Of a stretch of DNA of 58,025 nucleotides, positions 33,757-42,045 are shown piece after piece. This DNA is from Bacillota bacterium. GTDB taxonomy: Bacteria > Bacillota > Clostridia > Lachnospirales > Lachnospiraceae. How positions within the stretch are numbered: the stretch's first letter is position 1; every line of letters begins with the position of its first letter. The stretch spans positions 1-58,025 of the forward strand of contig JAEZVF010000076.1 in assembly GCA_023443225.1 (NCBI GenBank). Direction: 5' to 3'. A program made the translations under genes and the position numbers. The notes below the pieces were generated by a model that was given only the letters and a program-made list of their open reading frames with translations, ran no database searches and was not told the origin of the DNA.

Positions 33757-34074
33757 ATGGCAAGTCAAGTAATGAGAATCACATTAAAGGCGTATGATCA
33801 TCAATTAATCGATCAATCCGCTGGAAAAATCATTGAAACTGTAAAAAAGACAGGATCAAAGGTGAGCGGACCGGTACCACTACCTACTAAGAAAGAGGTT
33901 ATCACTATTCTTAGGGCGGTACACAAGTACAAGGATTCTAGAGAACAGTTCGAACAAAGAACACACAAGAGATTAATCGATATCCTCACACCTACCCAGA
34001 AAACAGTTGATGCATTATCAAGATTAGAAATGCCAGCTGGTGTGTACATCGACATCAAGATGAAGACAAAATAA
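33757..34074 (+). CDS. rpsJ: 30S ribosomal protein S10 (NusE)
   Basis: This 105-residue protein sits in the 30S head and also joins transcription antitermination complexes. It has the classic GPVPLPTKKEV and THKRLIDILTPTQKTVDAL motifs. Length is standard. AAAAGGAGG (33738-33746) precedes the ATG. It is the first gene of the S10 operon, after a structured leader. Confidence 0.97.
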   Translation: MASQVMRITLKAYDHQLIDQSAGKIIETVKKTGSKVSGPVPLPTKKEVITILRAVHKYKDSREQFEQRTHKRLIDILTPTQKTVDALSRLEMPAGVYIDIKMKTK

Positions 34075-34212
34075 GATTATTAATGAAGTAATCCTTTAGG
34101 GTTTATATATAGGGAATGGTTCAACGAAAGAGCCTGCACTAATTTGTAGACCATCTAGGATGATTACACAAAGTGTAATCCGCTGTAGATTAAACAGGAG
34201 GTGCAAGAAGTA

Positions 34213-34845
34213 ATGAAGAAAGCATTATTAGCAACAAAAGTCGGAATGACTCAAATCTTTAATGAGAACGGATTATTAATTCCGGTTACTGTATTGCAAG
34301 CAGGTCCATGTGTAGTAACGCAGATTAAGAGTGTTGAAAACGATGGATATAGTGCGGTACAGGTTGGTTTTGGTGATACTCGTGAAGTGTTAGTAAATAA
34401 GCCAAGAAAAGGACACTTTGCAAAAGCGGGTGTTGCAAATAAGAAACATCTTAAAGAATTCAAGTTTGAAAATGCTTCTGACTATCAGGTAGGACAAGAA
34501 ATCAAAGTTGATATCTTCGCAGAAGGTGACAAAATTGATGCTACTGCAAAGTCAAAAGGTAAAGGATTCCAAGGTGCAATTAAAAGACACAACCAAGCTA
34601 GAGGACCAATGAAACATGGTTCTAAGTTCCACAGACATGCAGGTTCCAGTGGAGCAGCTACCAGCCCAGGTAGAGTATTTAAAGGAAAGCACATGCCTGG
34701 ACATATGGGTAGTGTAAAAGTAACTGTTCAAAATCTTGAGGTTGTAAAAATTGACGCCCAGAATAACATCATCTTAGTTAAAGGTGCTGTACCAGGACCT
34801 AAAAAAGCTATGGTTATGTTAAAAGAATCAGTAAAAGCAAACTAG
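34213..34845 (+). CDS. rplC: 50S ribosomal protein L3
   Basis: This 210-residue protein contacts the peptidyl transferase centre. It starts KKALLATKVGMTQIF and has the RHAGSSGAATSPGRVFKGKHMPGHMG loop, here split as RHAGSSGAA and GKHMPGHMG. I start at ATG 34213 rather than the GTG at 34201, which forms part of the AGGAGG ribosome binding site. A 138-bp gap separates it from rpsJ; it is unusual in length and holds no gene. Confidence 0.97.
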   Translation: MKKALLATKVGMTQIFNENGLLIPVTVLQAGPCVVTQIKSVENDGYSAVQVGFGDTREVLVNKPRKGHFAKAGVANKKHLKEFKFENASDYQVGQEIKVDIFAEGDKIDATAKSKGKGFQGAIKRHNQARGPMKHGSKFHRHAGSSGAATSPGRVFKGKHMPGHMGSVKVTVQNLEVVKIDAQNNIILVKGAVPGPKKAMVMLKESVKAN

Positions 34846-34872
34846 AAGCTTTAGGAAAGGAGGAACACAAAA

Positions 34873-35493
34873 ATGGCAAACGTATCTGTTTATAATAACG
34901 AAGGTAAAGCAGTTGGAACAATCGAATTAAAAGACGATATCTTCGGAGTGGAAATAAATGAACATTTAGTTCACATGGCAGTTGTTCAGCAACTTGCTAA
35001 TAAACGTCAAGGAACACAAAGCGCGAAAACACGTGCTGAAGTAAGTGGTGGTGGAAGAAAGCCATGGAAACAAAAAGGAACCGGTCATGCAAGACAGGGT
35101 TCAACAAGATCACCACAATGGAAAGGCGGCGGAGTTGTATTTGCACCAAAGCCAAGAGAATATTCCTTCAAATTAAATAAGAAGGAAAAGAGAATTGCAT
35201 TGAAATCTGCATTAACTTCAAGAGTAGCTGCAGAAAAGATCTTTGTTCTTGACGAACTTAATTTCGATGAGATTAAAACAAAGAAAATGATTGCGATTCT
35301 CGACAATTTAAAGGTAAGCAAGGCATTGGTAGTTCTTGGAGATAAGAACGATAACGTAATTCTTTCAGCAAGAAATATACCTTCCGTAAGAACTGCATTA
35401 CCAAATACAATTAACGTATATGATATCCTGAAGTATGATACTTTGGTATTAACAAAGGATGCAGTGGCTAAGATTGAGGAGGTTTACGCATAA
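34873..35493 (+). CDS. rplD: 50S ribosomal protein L4
   Basis: This 206-residue protein binds 23S rRNA and lines the exit tunnel. The long loop with GGGRKPWKQKGTGHARQGSTRSP, shown here as WKQKGTGHARQG, is diagnostic. In many bacteria it can repress the S10 operon. AAAGGAGG precedes the ATG. The stop overlaps the rplW start by one base. Confidence 0.97.
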   Translation: MANVSVYNNEGKAVGTIELKDDIFGVEINEHLVHMAVVQQLANKRQGTQSAKTRAEVSGGGRKPWKQKGTGHARQGSTRSPQWKGGGVVFAPKPREYSFKLNKKEKRIALKSALTSRVAAEKIFVLDELNFDEIKTKKMIAILDNLKVSKALVVLGDKNDNVILSARNIPSVRTALPNTINVYDILKYDTLVLTKDAVAKIEEVYA

Positions 35494-35792
35494 TGGCAGA
35501 TTTAAAATATTATGATGTTATACTCAAACCGATTATCACTGAAAAGAGTATGAACTCCATGAGTGAAAAGAAATACACATTTTCAGTTAATCCTGATGCA
35601 ACTAAGAATCAAATCAAAGAAGCTGTAGAAAAAATGTTTACTGGAACGAAAGTGTTAAGTGTAAACACAATGAACTTAGATGGAAAGAACCGCAGACGTG
35701 GAAACACAACCGGTAAAACATCAAAAGTGAAGAAAGCAATCGTTCAATTAACTGCAGACAGTGCTGATATAGAAGTATTTTCAGGTCTGTAA
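35493..35792 (+). CDS. rplW: 50S ribosomal protein L23
   Basis: This 99-residue protein lies at the tunnel exit and docks trigger factor and the signal recognition particle. It has the DVILKPIITEKSM start and the KVLSVNTMNLDGKNRRRG segment. It is translationally coupled to rplD through a one-base stop-start overlap. An AGGAGG site lies within the end of rplD. Confidence 0.96.
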   Translation: MADLKYYDVILKPIITEKSMNSMSEKKYTFSVNPDATKNQIKEAVEKMFTGTKVLSVNTMNLDGKNRRRGNTTGKTSKVKKAIVQLTADSADIEVFSGL

Positions 35793-35875
35793 TACAGCGT
35801 AAAATGTAACAAAAAATTATGGTTGTTTATTCGCCGATAAAAGAATAATGTAACACATCGAAAGGAGTGCACAAA

Positions 35876-36709
35876 ATGGGAATTAGAAAATACAACCCAT
35901 ATACACCTTCTAGAAGAAATATGACCTCATCTGATTTTGCAGAGATTACAACATCAACCCCTGAGAAATCATTACTTGTTTCATTAAATAAAAATGCTGG
36001 TCGTAATAATCAAGGAAAGATAACAGTTAGACACCATGGTGGTGGTTCTAGAAGAAAATATAGAATTATTGACTTTAAGAGAAGAAAAGATGGAGTACCT
36101 GCACAGGTTATGACAATCGAATATGATCCAAACAGAACAGCAAACATTGCATTGATCTGTTATGCAGATGGACAGAAATCTTATATTCTTGCACCAAACG
36201 GACTTACCGTTGGTACTAGCCTTATGAATGGCGAAACTGCAGAAATTAAAGTGGGCAACTGCTTACCTCTTCAGAATATACCAGTTGGTACACAGGTACA
36301 CAACGTAGAGTTATATCCTGGTAAGGGTGGACAATTAGTTCGTTCTGCTGGTAACTCAGCACAGTTAATGGCGAAAGAAGGTAAATATGCAACACTTAGA
36401 TTACCATCTGGAGAAATGAGAATGGTACCTATCATCTGCCGTGCTACTATCGGTCAAGTTGGTAACATTGATCATGAGTTAATTAACATTGGTAAAGCGG
36501 GACGTAAGCGTCACATGGGATTCAGACCTACTGTTCGTGGTTCTGTTATGAACCCGAATGACCATCCACACGGTGGTGGTGAAGGTAGAACGGGTATTGG
36601 TCGTCCAGGACCTGTTACACCTTGGGGTAAACCTGCTCTTGGTCTAAAGACAAGAAAGAAGAATAAAAAGTCTAACAAGCTGATCGTAAGAAGAAGAAAC
36701 GATAAATAA
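35876..36709 (+). CDS. rplB: 50S ribosomal protein L2
   Basis: This 277-residue protein is needed for subunit joining and peptidyl transferase activity. It has the KNAGRNNQGKITVRHHGGG and GRKRHMGFRPTVRG segments and the conserved MNPNDHPHGGGEGR loop. I start at ATG 35876, 10 bp after AAAGGAG; the frame also opens upstream at 35867 with a GTG. A basic tail ends the protein. Confidence 0.97.
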   Translation: MGIRKYNPYTPSRRNMTSSDFAEITTSTPEKSLLVSLNKNAGRNNQGKITVRHHGGGSRRKYRIIDFKRRKDGVPAQVMTIEYDPNRTANIALICYADGQKSYILAPNGLTVGTSLMNGETAEIKVGNCLPLQNIPVGTQVHNVELYPGKGGQLVRSAGNSAQLMAKEGKYATLRLPSGEMRMVPIICRATIGQVGNIDHELINIGKAGRKRHMGFRPTVRGSVMNPNDHPHGGGEGRTGIGRPGPVTPWGKPALGLKTRKKNKKSNKLIVRRRNDK

Positions 36710-36727
36710 TTAAGGAGGCTAACCTAT

Positions 36728-37006
36728 ATGGCTCGTTCATTAAAAAAAGGACCATTTGCTGATGATCATTTACTAAAAAAAGTAGATGCTATGATAAAAG
36801 CAGGCGACAAATCAGTCATTAAGACTTGGTCACGTCGTTCTACAATATTCCCTCAGATGGTTGGATATACAATAGCAGTTCATGATGGAAGAAGACATGT
36901 TCCTGTATATATAACAGAAGATATGGTTGGACATAAACTTGGTGAGTTTGTGGCAACTAGAACTTTCAGAGGACATGGAAAAGACGAAAAGAAAACGAAG
37001 AGATAG
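36728..37006 (+). CDS. rpsS: 30S ribosomal protein S19
   Basis: This 92-residue protein of the 30S head forms a complex with S13. It has MARSLKKGPF and the KTWSRRSTIFPQMVG and HDGRRHVPVYI segments. Length is standard. AAGGAGG lies 9 bp before the ATG. It follows rplB by 18 bp in the S10 operon. Confidence 0.97.
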   Translation: MARSLKKGPFADDHLLKKVDAMIKAGDKSVIKTWSRRSTIFPQMVGYTIAVHDGRRHVPVYITEDMVGHKLGEFVATRTFRGHGKDEKKTKR

Positions 37007-37035
37007 TTATAAAGATTTGAAAGGAGGTTTCATCC

Positions 37036-37422
37036 ATGGCTAAAGGACATAGATCCCAAATAAAAAGAGAAAGAAATGAGAATAAAGATACTAGACCATC
37101 TGCTAAATTATCTTATGCTAGAGTGTCTACTCAAAAAGCTTGTTTCGTTTTAGACGCCATTCGAGGCAAGGACGTTGAGACAGCTCTTGGTATATTAGCT
37201 TACAATCCAAGATACGCTTCAACTTTGATAGAAAAAATACTAAAATCAGCGATTGCAAATGCTGAGAATAATAATGGTATGGACGTTTCAAAATTATACA
37301 TTCAGGAATGTTATGCAAACAATGCACCGACAATGAAGAGAATCAAACCTAGAGCTCAAGGTAGAGCGTATAGAATTTTGAAAAGAACAAGCCATATCAC
37401 AGTAGTGCTTAATGAAAGATAA
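37036..37422 (+). CDS. rplV: 50S ribosomal protein L22
   Basis: This 128-residue protein has a globular domain on the ribosome surface and a beta hairpin in the exit tunnel, where macrolide resistance mutations occur. It ends with the PRAQGRAYRILKRTSHITV segment. The N-terminus has a basic extension of about 20 residues. AAAGGAGG precedes the ATG. It lies between rpsS and rpsC. Confidence 0.97.
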   Translation: MAKGHRSQIKRERNENKDTRPSAKLSYARVSTQKACFVLDAIRGKDVETALGILAYNPRYASTLIEKILKSAIANAENNNGMDVSKLYIQECYANNAPTMKRIKPRAQGRAYRILKRTSHITVVLNER

Positions 37423-37433
37423 GGAGGGCAATC

Positions 37434-38093
37434 ATGGGACAGAAAGTAAATCCTCATGGCTTAAGAGTCGGAGTCATCAATGACTGGGATTCAAGATGGT
37501 ATGCGGAAGCTGATTTTGCAGATAATCTAGTTGAAGACTACAATATCAGAACATATCTCAAAAAGAAATTATATAGTGCAGGTGTAGCTAAGATCGAAAT
37601 CGAACGTGCATCTGATAGATTGAAAGTTATCATTTTCACTGCTAAGCCTGGTGTGGTTATTGGAAGAGGCGGAGCTGAAATTGAAAAATTAAAAACAGAC
37701 ATTCAGAAATTTACCAGCAAGAAATTAATGGTAGATATTAAAGAAATTAAGAAACCGGATATGAATGCTCAATTAGTAGCAGAAAGCATCGCTACTCAAC
37801 TTGAAAATCGTATTTCTTTCAGAAGAGCTATGAAATCCACAATGTCAAGAACAATGAAATTAGGAGCAAAAGGTATCAAGACTGGTGTTGCAGGACGTCT
37901 TGGTGGAGCAGATATGGCTCGTACTGAGTTCTACAGCGAAGGAACAATTCCATTACAGACCTTACGTGCTGACATTGATTATGGTTTTGCAGAAGCCGAC
38001 ACAACATTTGGTAAATTAGGCGTAAAAGTATGGATTTACCAAGGTGAAGTACTTCCAACAAAGGCACCAAAAAAGGAAGGGAGCGATAAATAA
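37434..38093 (+). CDS. rpsC: 30S ribosomal protein S3
   Basis: This 219-residue protein lines the mRNA entry channel and helps unwind mRNA. It has MGQKVNPHGLRVG, a KH domain with VIGRGGAEIEKLK, and the C-terminal AGRLGGADMARTEFYSEG. AAGGAGGG precedes the ATG, 11 bp after rplV. Its stop overlaps the rplP start by one base. Confidence 0.97.
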   Translation: MGQKVNPHGLRVGVINDWDSRWYAEADFADNLVEDYNIRTYLKKKLYSAGVAKIEIERASDRLKVIIFTAKPGVVIGRGGAEIEKLKTDIQKFTSKKLMVDIKEIKKPDMNAQLVAESIATQLENRISFRRAMKSTMSRTMKLGAKGIKTGVAGRLGGADMARTEFYSEGTIPLQTLRADIDYGFAEADTTFGKLGVKVWIYQGEVLPTKAPKKEGSDK

Positions 38094-38530
38094 TGTTAAT
38101 GCCAAAAAGAGTAAAACGCCGTAAACAATTCCGTGGCTCCATGGCAGGAAAAGCGACTAGAGGTAATAAGATTACTAACGGCGAATATGGTATCGTAGCT
38201 TTAGAACCAGCTTGGATCAAGTCAAACCAAATCGAAGCTGCCCGTGTTGCTATGACTCGTTATATCAAGCGTGGTGGTCAGGTTTGGATTAAAATATTCC
38301 CAGATAAACCAGTAACTACTAAACCAGCTGAAACTCGAATGGGTTCAGGAAAAGGCTCATTAGAATATTGGGTAGCCGTAGTAAAACCGGGTCGTGTAAT
38401 GTTTGAAATCTCCGGCATTCCTGAAGAAACAGCTAGAGAAGCTTTAAGACTTGCTATGCATAAATTGCCTATTAGATGTAAGATAGTTTCTCGCGCAGAA
38501 TTAGAAGGCGGTGACAACAGTGAAAATTAA
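38093..38530 (+). CDS. rplP: 50S ribosomal protein L16
   Basis: This 145-residue protein organises the A site of the 50S subunit. It has the MLMPKRVKRRKQFRGSM start and the RMGSGKGSLEYWVAVVKPGR loop, here RMGSGKGS. The Arg residue hydroxylated in other bacteria lies in this loop. Its stop lies inside rpmC, giving a short overlap. Confidence 0.97.
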   Translation: MLMPKRVKRRKQFRGSMAGKATRGNKITNGEYGIVALEPAWIKSNQIEAARVAMTRYIKRGGQVWIKIFPDKPVTTKPAETRMGSGKGSLEYWVAVVKPGRVMFEISGIPEETAREALRLAMHKLPIRCKIVSRAELEGGDNSEN

Positions 38531-38729
38531 TAAATATGTAGAAGATTTAAAAACCAAATCAGCTGCAGAATTAAATGAAGAATTAGTAGCTGCTAAAAAG
38601 GAACTTTTCAACTTAAGGTTCCAAAACGCAACAAACCAATTAGACAATACTAGCAGAATTAAAGAAGTTAGAAAGAACATCGCTAGAATACAGACAGTGA
38701 TTTCTGAACAGGCTAAGGCTGCTAACTAA
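38520..38729 (+). CDS. rpmC: 50S ribosomal protein L29
   Basis: This 69-residue two-helix protein contacts L23 near the tunnel exit. Conserved parts are LKTKSAAELNEEL and RKNIARIQTVI. The GTG at 38520 is chosen since the family begins KINKYVEDL and AAGGCGGTG precedes it; a GTG at 38511 in the same frame is the alternative. It overlaps rplP by 11 bp. Confidence 0.95.
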   Translation: MKINKYVEDLKTKSAAELNEELVAAKKELFNLRFQNATNQLDNTSRIKEVRKNIARIQTVISEQAKAAN

Positions 38730-38763
38730 TTAGGATCGTCGATAATAGAAAGGAGAAATTGTT

Positions 38764-39018
38764 GTGGATAGAAATCTAAGAAAAACGCGTACCGGCAAGG
38801 TAGTAAGCGATAAAATGGATAAGACAATCACTGTAGCAGTTGTAGATCACGTAAAACATCCGTTATACAACAAGATTGTGAAGAGAACTCGCAAGTTAAA
38901 AGCTCATGATGAGAACAATGATTGTAATATTGGCGATAGAGTAAAAATTATGGAAACAAGACCATTATCGAAAGATAAAAGATGGAGACTTGTCGAAGTT
39001 ATTGATAGAGCGAAGTAA
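38764..39018 (+). CDS. rpsQ: 30S ribosomal protein S17
   Basis: This 84-residue OB-fold protein binds 16S rRNA early in assembly. It has the RKTRTGKVVSDKMDKTI start and the METRPLSKDKRWRLVE segment. It starts at GTG 38764, with AGGAGA 10 bp upstream. Third gene of the rplP-rpmC-rpsQ trio that is conserved in nearly all bacteria. Confidence 0.97.
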   Translation: MDRNLRKTRTGKVVSDKMDKTITVAVVDHVKHPLYNKIVKRTRKLKAHDENNDCNIGDRVKIMETRPLSKDKRWRLVEVIDRAK

Positions 39019-39041
39019 GAAGTGCTGAAAGGAGTAAAGTC

Positions 39042-39410
39042 ATGATACAACAAGAATCAAGACTAAAAGTTGCTGATAACACAGGTGCAAAAGAATTACT
39101 CTGCATTCGTGTATTAGGCGGTTCTACAAGAAGATATGCTAATATCGGCGATATCATTGTTGCTTCGGTTAAAGATGCAACACCAGGTGGTGTTGTTAAA
39201 AAGGGTGACGTGGTAAAAGCTGTTGTTGTACGTACTGTTAAAGGAGCTCGTCGTAAAGATGGTTCTTATATTAGATTCGATGAAAATGCTGCAGTTATCA
39301 TAAAAGATGATAAGAATCCAAAAGGAACTCGTATCTTTGGACCAGTAGCAAGAGAATTGAGAGAAAAACAATTCATGAAAATCGTTTCATTAGCACCAGA
39401 AGTATTATAA
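39042..39410 (+). CDS. rplN: 50S ribosomal protein L14
   Basis: This 122-residue protein forms an intersubunit bridge and binds RsfS, the silencing factor. It has the MIQQESRLKVADNTGAKELLC start and the RIFGPVARELRE end. AAAGGAG precedes the ATG. It follows rpsQ by 23 bp and begins the spc group. Confidence 0.97.
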   Translation: MIQQESRLKVADNTGAKELLCIRVLGGSTRRYANIGDIIVASVKDATPGGVVKKGDVVKAVVVRTVKGARRKDGSYIRFDENAAVIIKDDKNPKGTRIFGPVARELREKQFMKIVSLAPEVL

Positions 39411-39423
39411 GGAGGTGTCGACT

Positions 39424-39741
39424 GTGTCAACTATAAAAATCAAAAAAGGTGATACCGTTAAGGTGATTACCGGTAAAGATAAAGGCAAAGAAGGCAAAGT
39501 TATAGATGTTTTAGATGGCAAGGTATTAGTTGAAGGCATCAATATGATGACAAAGCATAGTAAAGCAAGCCAAGCTAATCCAAAAGGTGGAATCATTCAT
39601 CAAGAATCACCGATTGATATTTCAAATGTTATGTACGTAGTTAATGGTAAAGTAACCAGAATCGGTTTTAAAACTGTTGATGGTAAAAAAGGACCTAAAA
39701 AAGTACGTGTTGCAAAATCAACCGGTAAAGAAATTGACTAA
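39424..39741 (+). CDS. rplX: 50S ribosomal protein L24
   Basis: This 105-residue KOW-domain protein starts 50S assembly at the 5' part of 23S rRNA. The KOW motif is KGDTVKVITGKDKGKEGKV. I start at GTG 39424, eight bases after GGAGG; the frame also opens at GTG 39415, which is part of that site. It is 13 bp downstream of rplN. Confidence 0.95.
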   Translation: MSTIKIKKGDTVKVITGKDKGKEGKVIDVLDGKVLVEGINMMTKHSKASQANPKGGIIHQESPIDISNVMYVVNGKVTRIGFKTVDGKKGPKKVRVAKSTGKEID

Positions 39742-39765
39742 TTCTAAGAGAGGAGGTCTCGTAAG

Positions 39766-40305
39766 TTGACTAGATTAAAAGAAACTTATTTAAACGAAAT
39801 TATAGATGGTATGACTAAGAAGTTCGGCTATAAGAACGTTATGGAAGTGCCAAAGTTAAATAAAATTGTTATCAACATGGGCGTTGGTGAAGCAAAAGAG
39901 AATTCTAAACTTTTAGATTCTGCTGTTAAAGACATGGAAACTATTGCAGGTCAGAAAGCAGTAATCACAAAATCAAAGAAATCAATTGCTAACTTTAAAT
40001 TAAGAGAAGGTATGCCTATCGGATGCAAAGTTACTTTAAGAGGCGAAAAAATGTATGAATTTGCTGATCGTCTTATAAACTTGGCATTACCTCGTGTACG
40101 TGACTTTAGAGGTGTTAGTGACAACTCATTTGACGGAAGAGGAAACTATGCGTTAGGTATTAAAGAACAGGTTATTTTCCCAGAAATTGAATATGACAAG
40201 ATTGACAAGGTTAGAGGTATGGATATTATCTTCGTAACCACAGCTAAAACTGATGAAGAAGCTCGTGAATTATTGACATTATTCGGTATGCCATTCAAAA
40301 AATAG
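39766..40305 (+). CDS. rplE: 50S ribosomal protein L5
   Basis: This 179-residue protein binds 5S rRNA in the central protuberance. Marks are INMGVGEAKEN, KSIANFKLREGMPIGCKVTLRG (the latter in part) and VRDFRGVSDNSFDGRGNYALG. It starts at TTG 39766, nine bases after AGGAGG; TTG fits the spacing and no better start is nearby. Length is standard. Confidence 0.96.
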   Translation: MTRLKETYLNEIIDGMTKKFGYKNVMEVPKLNKIVINMGVGEAKENSKLLDSAVKDMETIAGQKAVITKSKKSIANFKLREGMPIGCKVTLRGEKMYEFADRLINLALPRVRDFRGVSDNSFDGRGNYALGIKEQVIFPEIEYDKIDKVRGMDIIFVTTAKTDEEARELLTLFGMPFKK

Positions 40306-40320
40306 TTAGGAGGGAATTCC

Positions 40321-40506
40321 ATGGCTAAAACGTCAATGAAGGTTAAACAACAACGTACACAAAAGTTTTCAACAAGAGAGTACAACCGTTGTAGAATCTG
40401 TGGTCGTCCACATGCTTATTTAAGAAAATACGGAATTTGCAGAATATGCTTCCGTGAATTAGCTTATAAAGGACAAATACCAGGTGTTAAGAAGGCAAGC
40501 TGGTAG
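40321..40506 (+). CDS. rpsZ: 30S ribosomal protein S14 type Z
   Basis: A 61-residue, zinc-binding (C+) form of S14 with the CRICGRPHAYLRKYGICRICF motif, split here as CRICGRPHAY and CRICF, giving four Cys ligands. It helps to assemble the 30S head. AGGAGGG precedes the ATG. Located between rplE and rpsH as in other Firmicutes. Confidence 0.97.
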   Translation: MAKTSMKVKQQRTQKFSTREYNRCRICGRPHAYLRKYGICRICFRELAYKGQIPGVKKASW

Positions 40507-40532
40507 GATATATAAGGAAGGAGGCAAATTAT

Positions 40533-40934
40533 ATGACAATGAGCGATCCAATTGCAGATATGCTTACAAGAATCCGTAATGCAAATACTGCGAAACATGA
40601 TACTGTAGATGTACCTGCTTCTAAAATGAAGACAGCAATTGCTGAAATTCTTCTAAAAGAAGGTTACATTAAAAAATATGATATAGAAGAAGTTGATGGC
40701 TTTAAGACAATCCACATTACTTTAAAGTATGGTAAGGATAAGAACGTTAAGATTATTACAGGTCTTAAGAGAATCTCTAAACCAGGACTTCGTGTATATG
40801 CTAACAAGGAAGAACTTCCAAAAGTACTTGGAGGACTTGGCGTAGCTATTATTTCAACAAATAAAGGTGTTATAACTGATAAAGAAGCAAGAAAACTTAA
40901 CGTAGGTGGCGAGGTTCTTGCATTCGTATGGTAA
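40533..40934 (+). CDS. rpsH: 30S ribosomal protein S8
   Basis: This 133-residue protein binds the central domain of 16S rRNA and represses the spc operon in some bacteria. It has MSDPIADMLTRIRNAN and the KPGLRVYANKEELPKVLGGLGVAIIST end region. AAGGAGG lies 8 bp before the ATG at 40533 (another ATG is at 40539). The stop is followed at once by the hairpin array at 40939. Confidence 0.97.
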   Translation: MTMSDPIADMLTRIRNANTAKHDTVDVPASKMKTAIAEILLKEGYIKKYDIEEVDGFKTIHITLKYGKDKNVKIITGLKRISKPGLRVYANKEELPKVLGGLGVAIISTNKGVITDKEARKLNVGGEVLAFVW

Positions 40935-40938
40935 TAAT

Positions 40939-41024
40939 GACTTTTACGCTAAAGCGTAAAACTCATGGACTTTCACGTTATTACGTGAAACTCATAGACT
41001 TTTATGCTAATGCATGAAACTCAT
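40939..41024 (+). repeat. Three tandem 29-bp hairpin repeats between rpsH and rplF
   Basis: Three units start at 40942, 40971 and 41000, exactly 29 bp apart. Each has an 8-bp stem, a 4-nt loop (TAAA, TATT, TAAT) and a constant ACTCAT linker. The stem bases differ between units but stay paired: TTTTACGC/GCGTAAAA, TTTCACGT/ACGTGAAA, TTTTATGC/GCATGAAA. A fourth, different hairpin at 41028-41050 (AAATTGATT/AATCAATTT) follows. The paired changes point to function as RNA. Confidence 0.85.
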
Positions 41025-41099
41025 AATAAATTGATTACCAAAATCAATTTAGTTAATTGAACAAGTAAATTACCCCAAATAAAATTAGGAGGTGCGGGC

Positions 41100-41642
41100 A
41101 TGTCACGTATAGGAAGAATGCCTATCGCTATACCAGCAGGTGTAACTGTTGATATTGCAGAAAATAATAAAGTGACCGTGAAAGGTCCAAAGGGAACTCT
41201 TGAAAGAGTATTACCTTCAGAAATGAATATTAAAGTAGAAGGCTCTGAAATCGTTGTTACAAGACCAAATGAATTAAAGAAGATGAAATCTTTACATGGT
41301 CTTACAAGAACATTAATTGCTAATATGGTAACAGGCGTTACTGCTGGATATCAGAAAGTACTTGAAATCAACGGTGTTGGTTACAGAGCAGCAAAAGCTG
41401 GTAAGGAATTAACCTTAACATTAGGATTTTCACATCCAGTTGTTATGAGAGATCCAGAAGGTGTTGAGTCAGTTTTAGATGGACAGAACAAAATTACAGT
41501 TCAAGGTATTGATAAAGAAAAGGTTGGCCAATACGCTGCGGAAATCAGAGATAAAAGAAGACCTGAACCATACAAGGGCAAGGGAATTAAATATGCTGAT
41601 GAAGTTATTAGACGTAAAGTTGGTAAGACTGGTAAGAAATAA
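41100..41642 (+). CDS. rplF: 50S ribosomal protein L6
   Basis: This 180-residue protein near the factor-binding site of the 50S subunit is made of two similar domains. It starts MSRIGRMPIAIPAGV and has EINGVGYRAAKAGKELTLTLGFSHPV and the RRPEPYKGKGIKY end. Length is standard. AGGAGGTG lies upstream of the ATG. A 165-bp gap with hairpins separates it from rpsH. Confidence 0.97.
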   Translation: MSRIGRMPIAIPAGVTVDIAENNKVTVKGPKGTLERVLPSEMNIKVEGSEIVVTRPNELKKMKSLHGLTRTLIANMVTGVTAGYQKVLEINGVGYRAAKAGKELTLTLGFSHPVVMRDPEGVESVLDGQNKITVQGIDKEKVGQYAAEIRDKRRPEPYKGKGIKYADEVIRRKVGKTGKK

Positions 41643-41660
41643 TTGGAGGTGTGAAATACA

Positions 41661-42029
41661 ATGGTTAGAAAAGAATCAAGATCTGAAATTCGCGTAAATA
41701 AACATAGAAAATTACGTAATCGTTTCACTGGTACTTCTGAAAGACCACGTTTAGCTGTGTTTAGAAGTAATAATCATATGTACGCTCAAATTATTGACGA
41801 TACCGTTGGTAATACTTTAGTATCAGCTTCTACTCTACAAAAGGATGTTAAAGCTGAGATCGAAAAAACAAACGATGTAGCTGCAGCAGCATATTTAGGA
41901 ACTGTTATTGCAAAGAAAGCATTGGAAAAAGGTATTACAGCAGTAGTCTTTGATAGAGGCGGATTCATATATCAGGGAAAAATTAAAGCATTAGCAGAAG
42001 CAGCAAGAGAAGCTGGTCTGGAATTCTAA
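41661..42029 (+). CDS. rplR: 50S ribosomal protein L18
   Basis: This 122-residue protein binds 5S rRNA with L5. It has RLAVFRSNNHMYAQIIDD and FDRGGFIYQGKIKALAEAAREAGLEF, here as FDRGGFIYQG and AREAGLEF. The N-terminus is basic. GGAGGTG precedes the ATG, 18 bp after rplF. Confidence 0.97.
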   Translation: MVRKESRSEIRVNKHRKLRNRFTGTSERPRLAVFRSNNHMYAQIIDDTVGNTLVSASTLQKDVKAEIEKTNDVAAAAYLGTVIAKKALEKGITAVVFDRGGFIYQGKIKALAEAAREAGLEF

Positions 42030-42045
42030 GCAAGGAGGAAAACAC

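Noticed and set aside
40939..41024. CRISPR array
   Set aside because: Only three directly abutting 29-bp units with no spacers, and each unit is a hairpin that covaries; no cas genes nearby.
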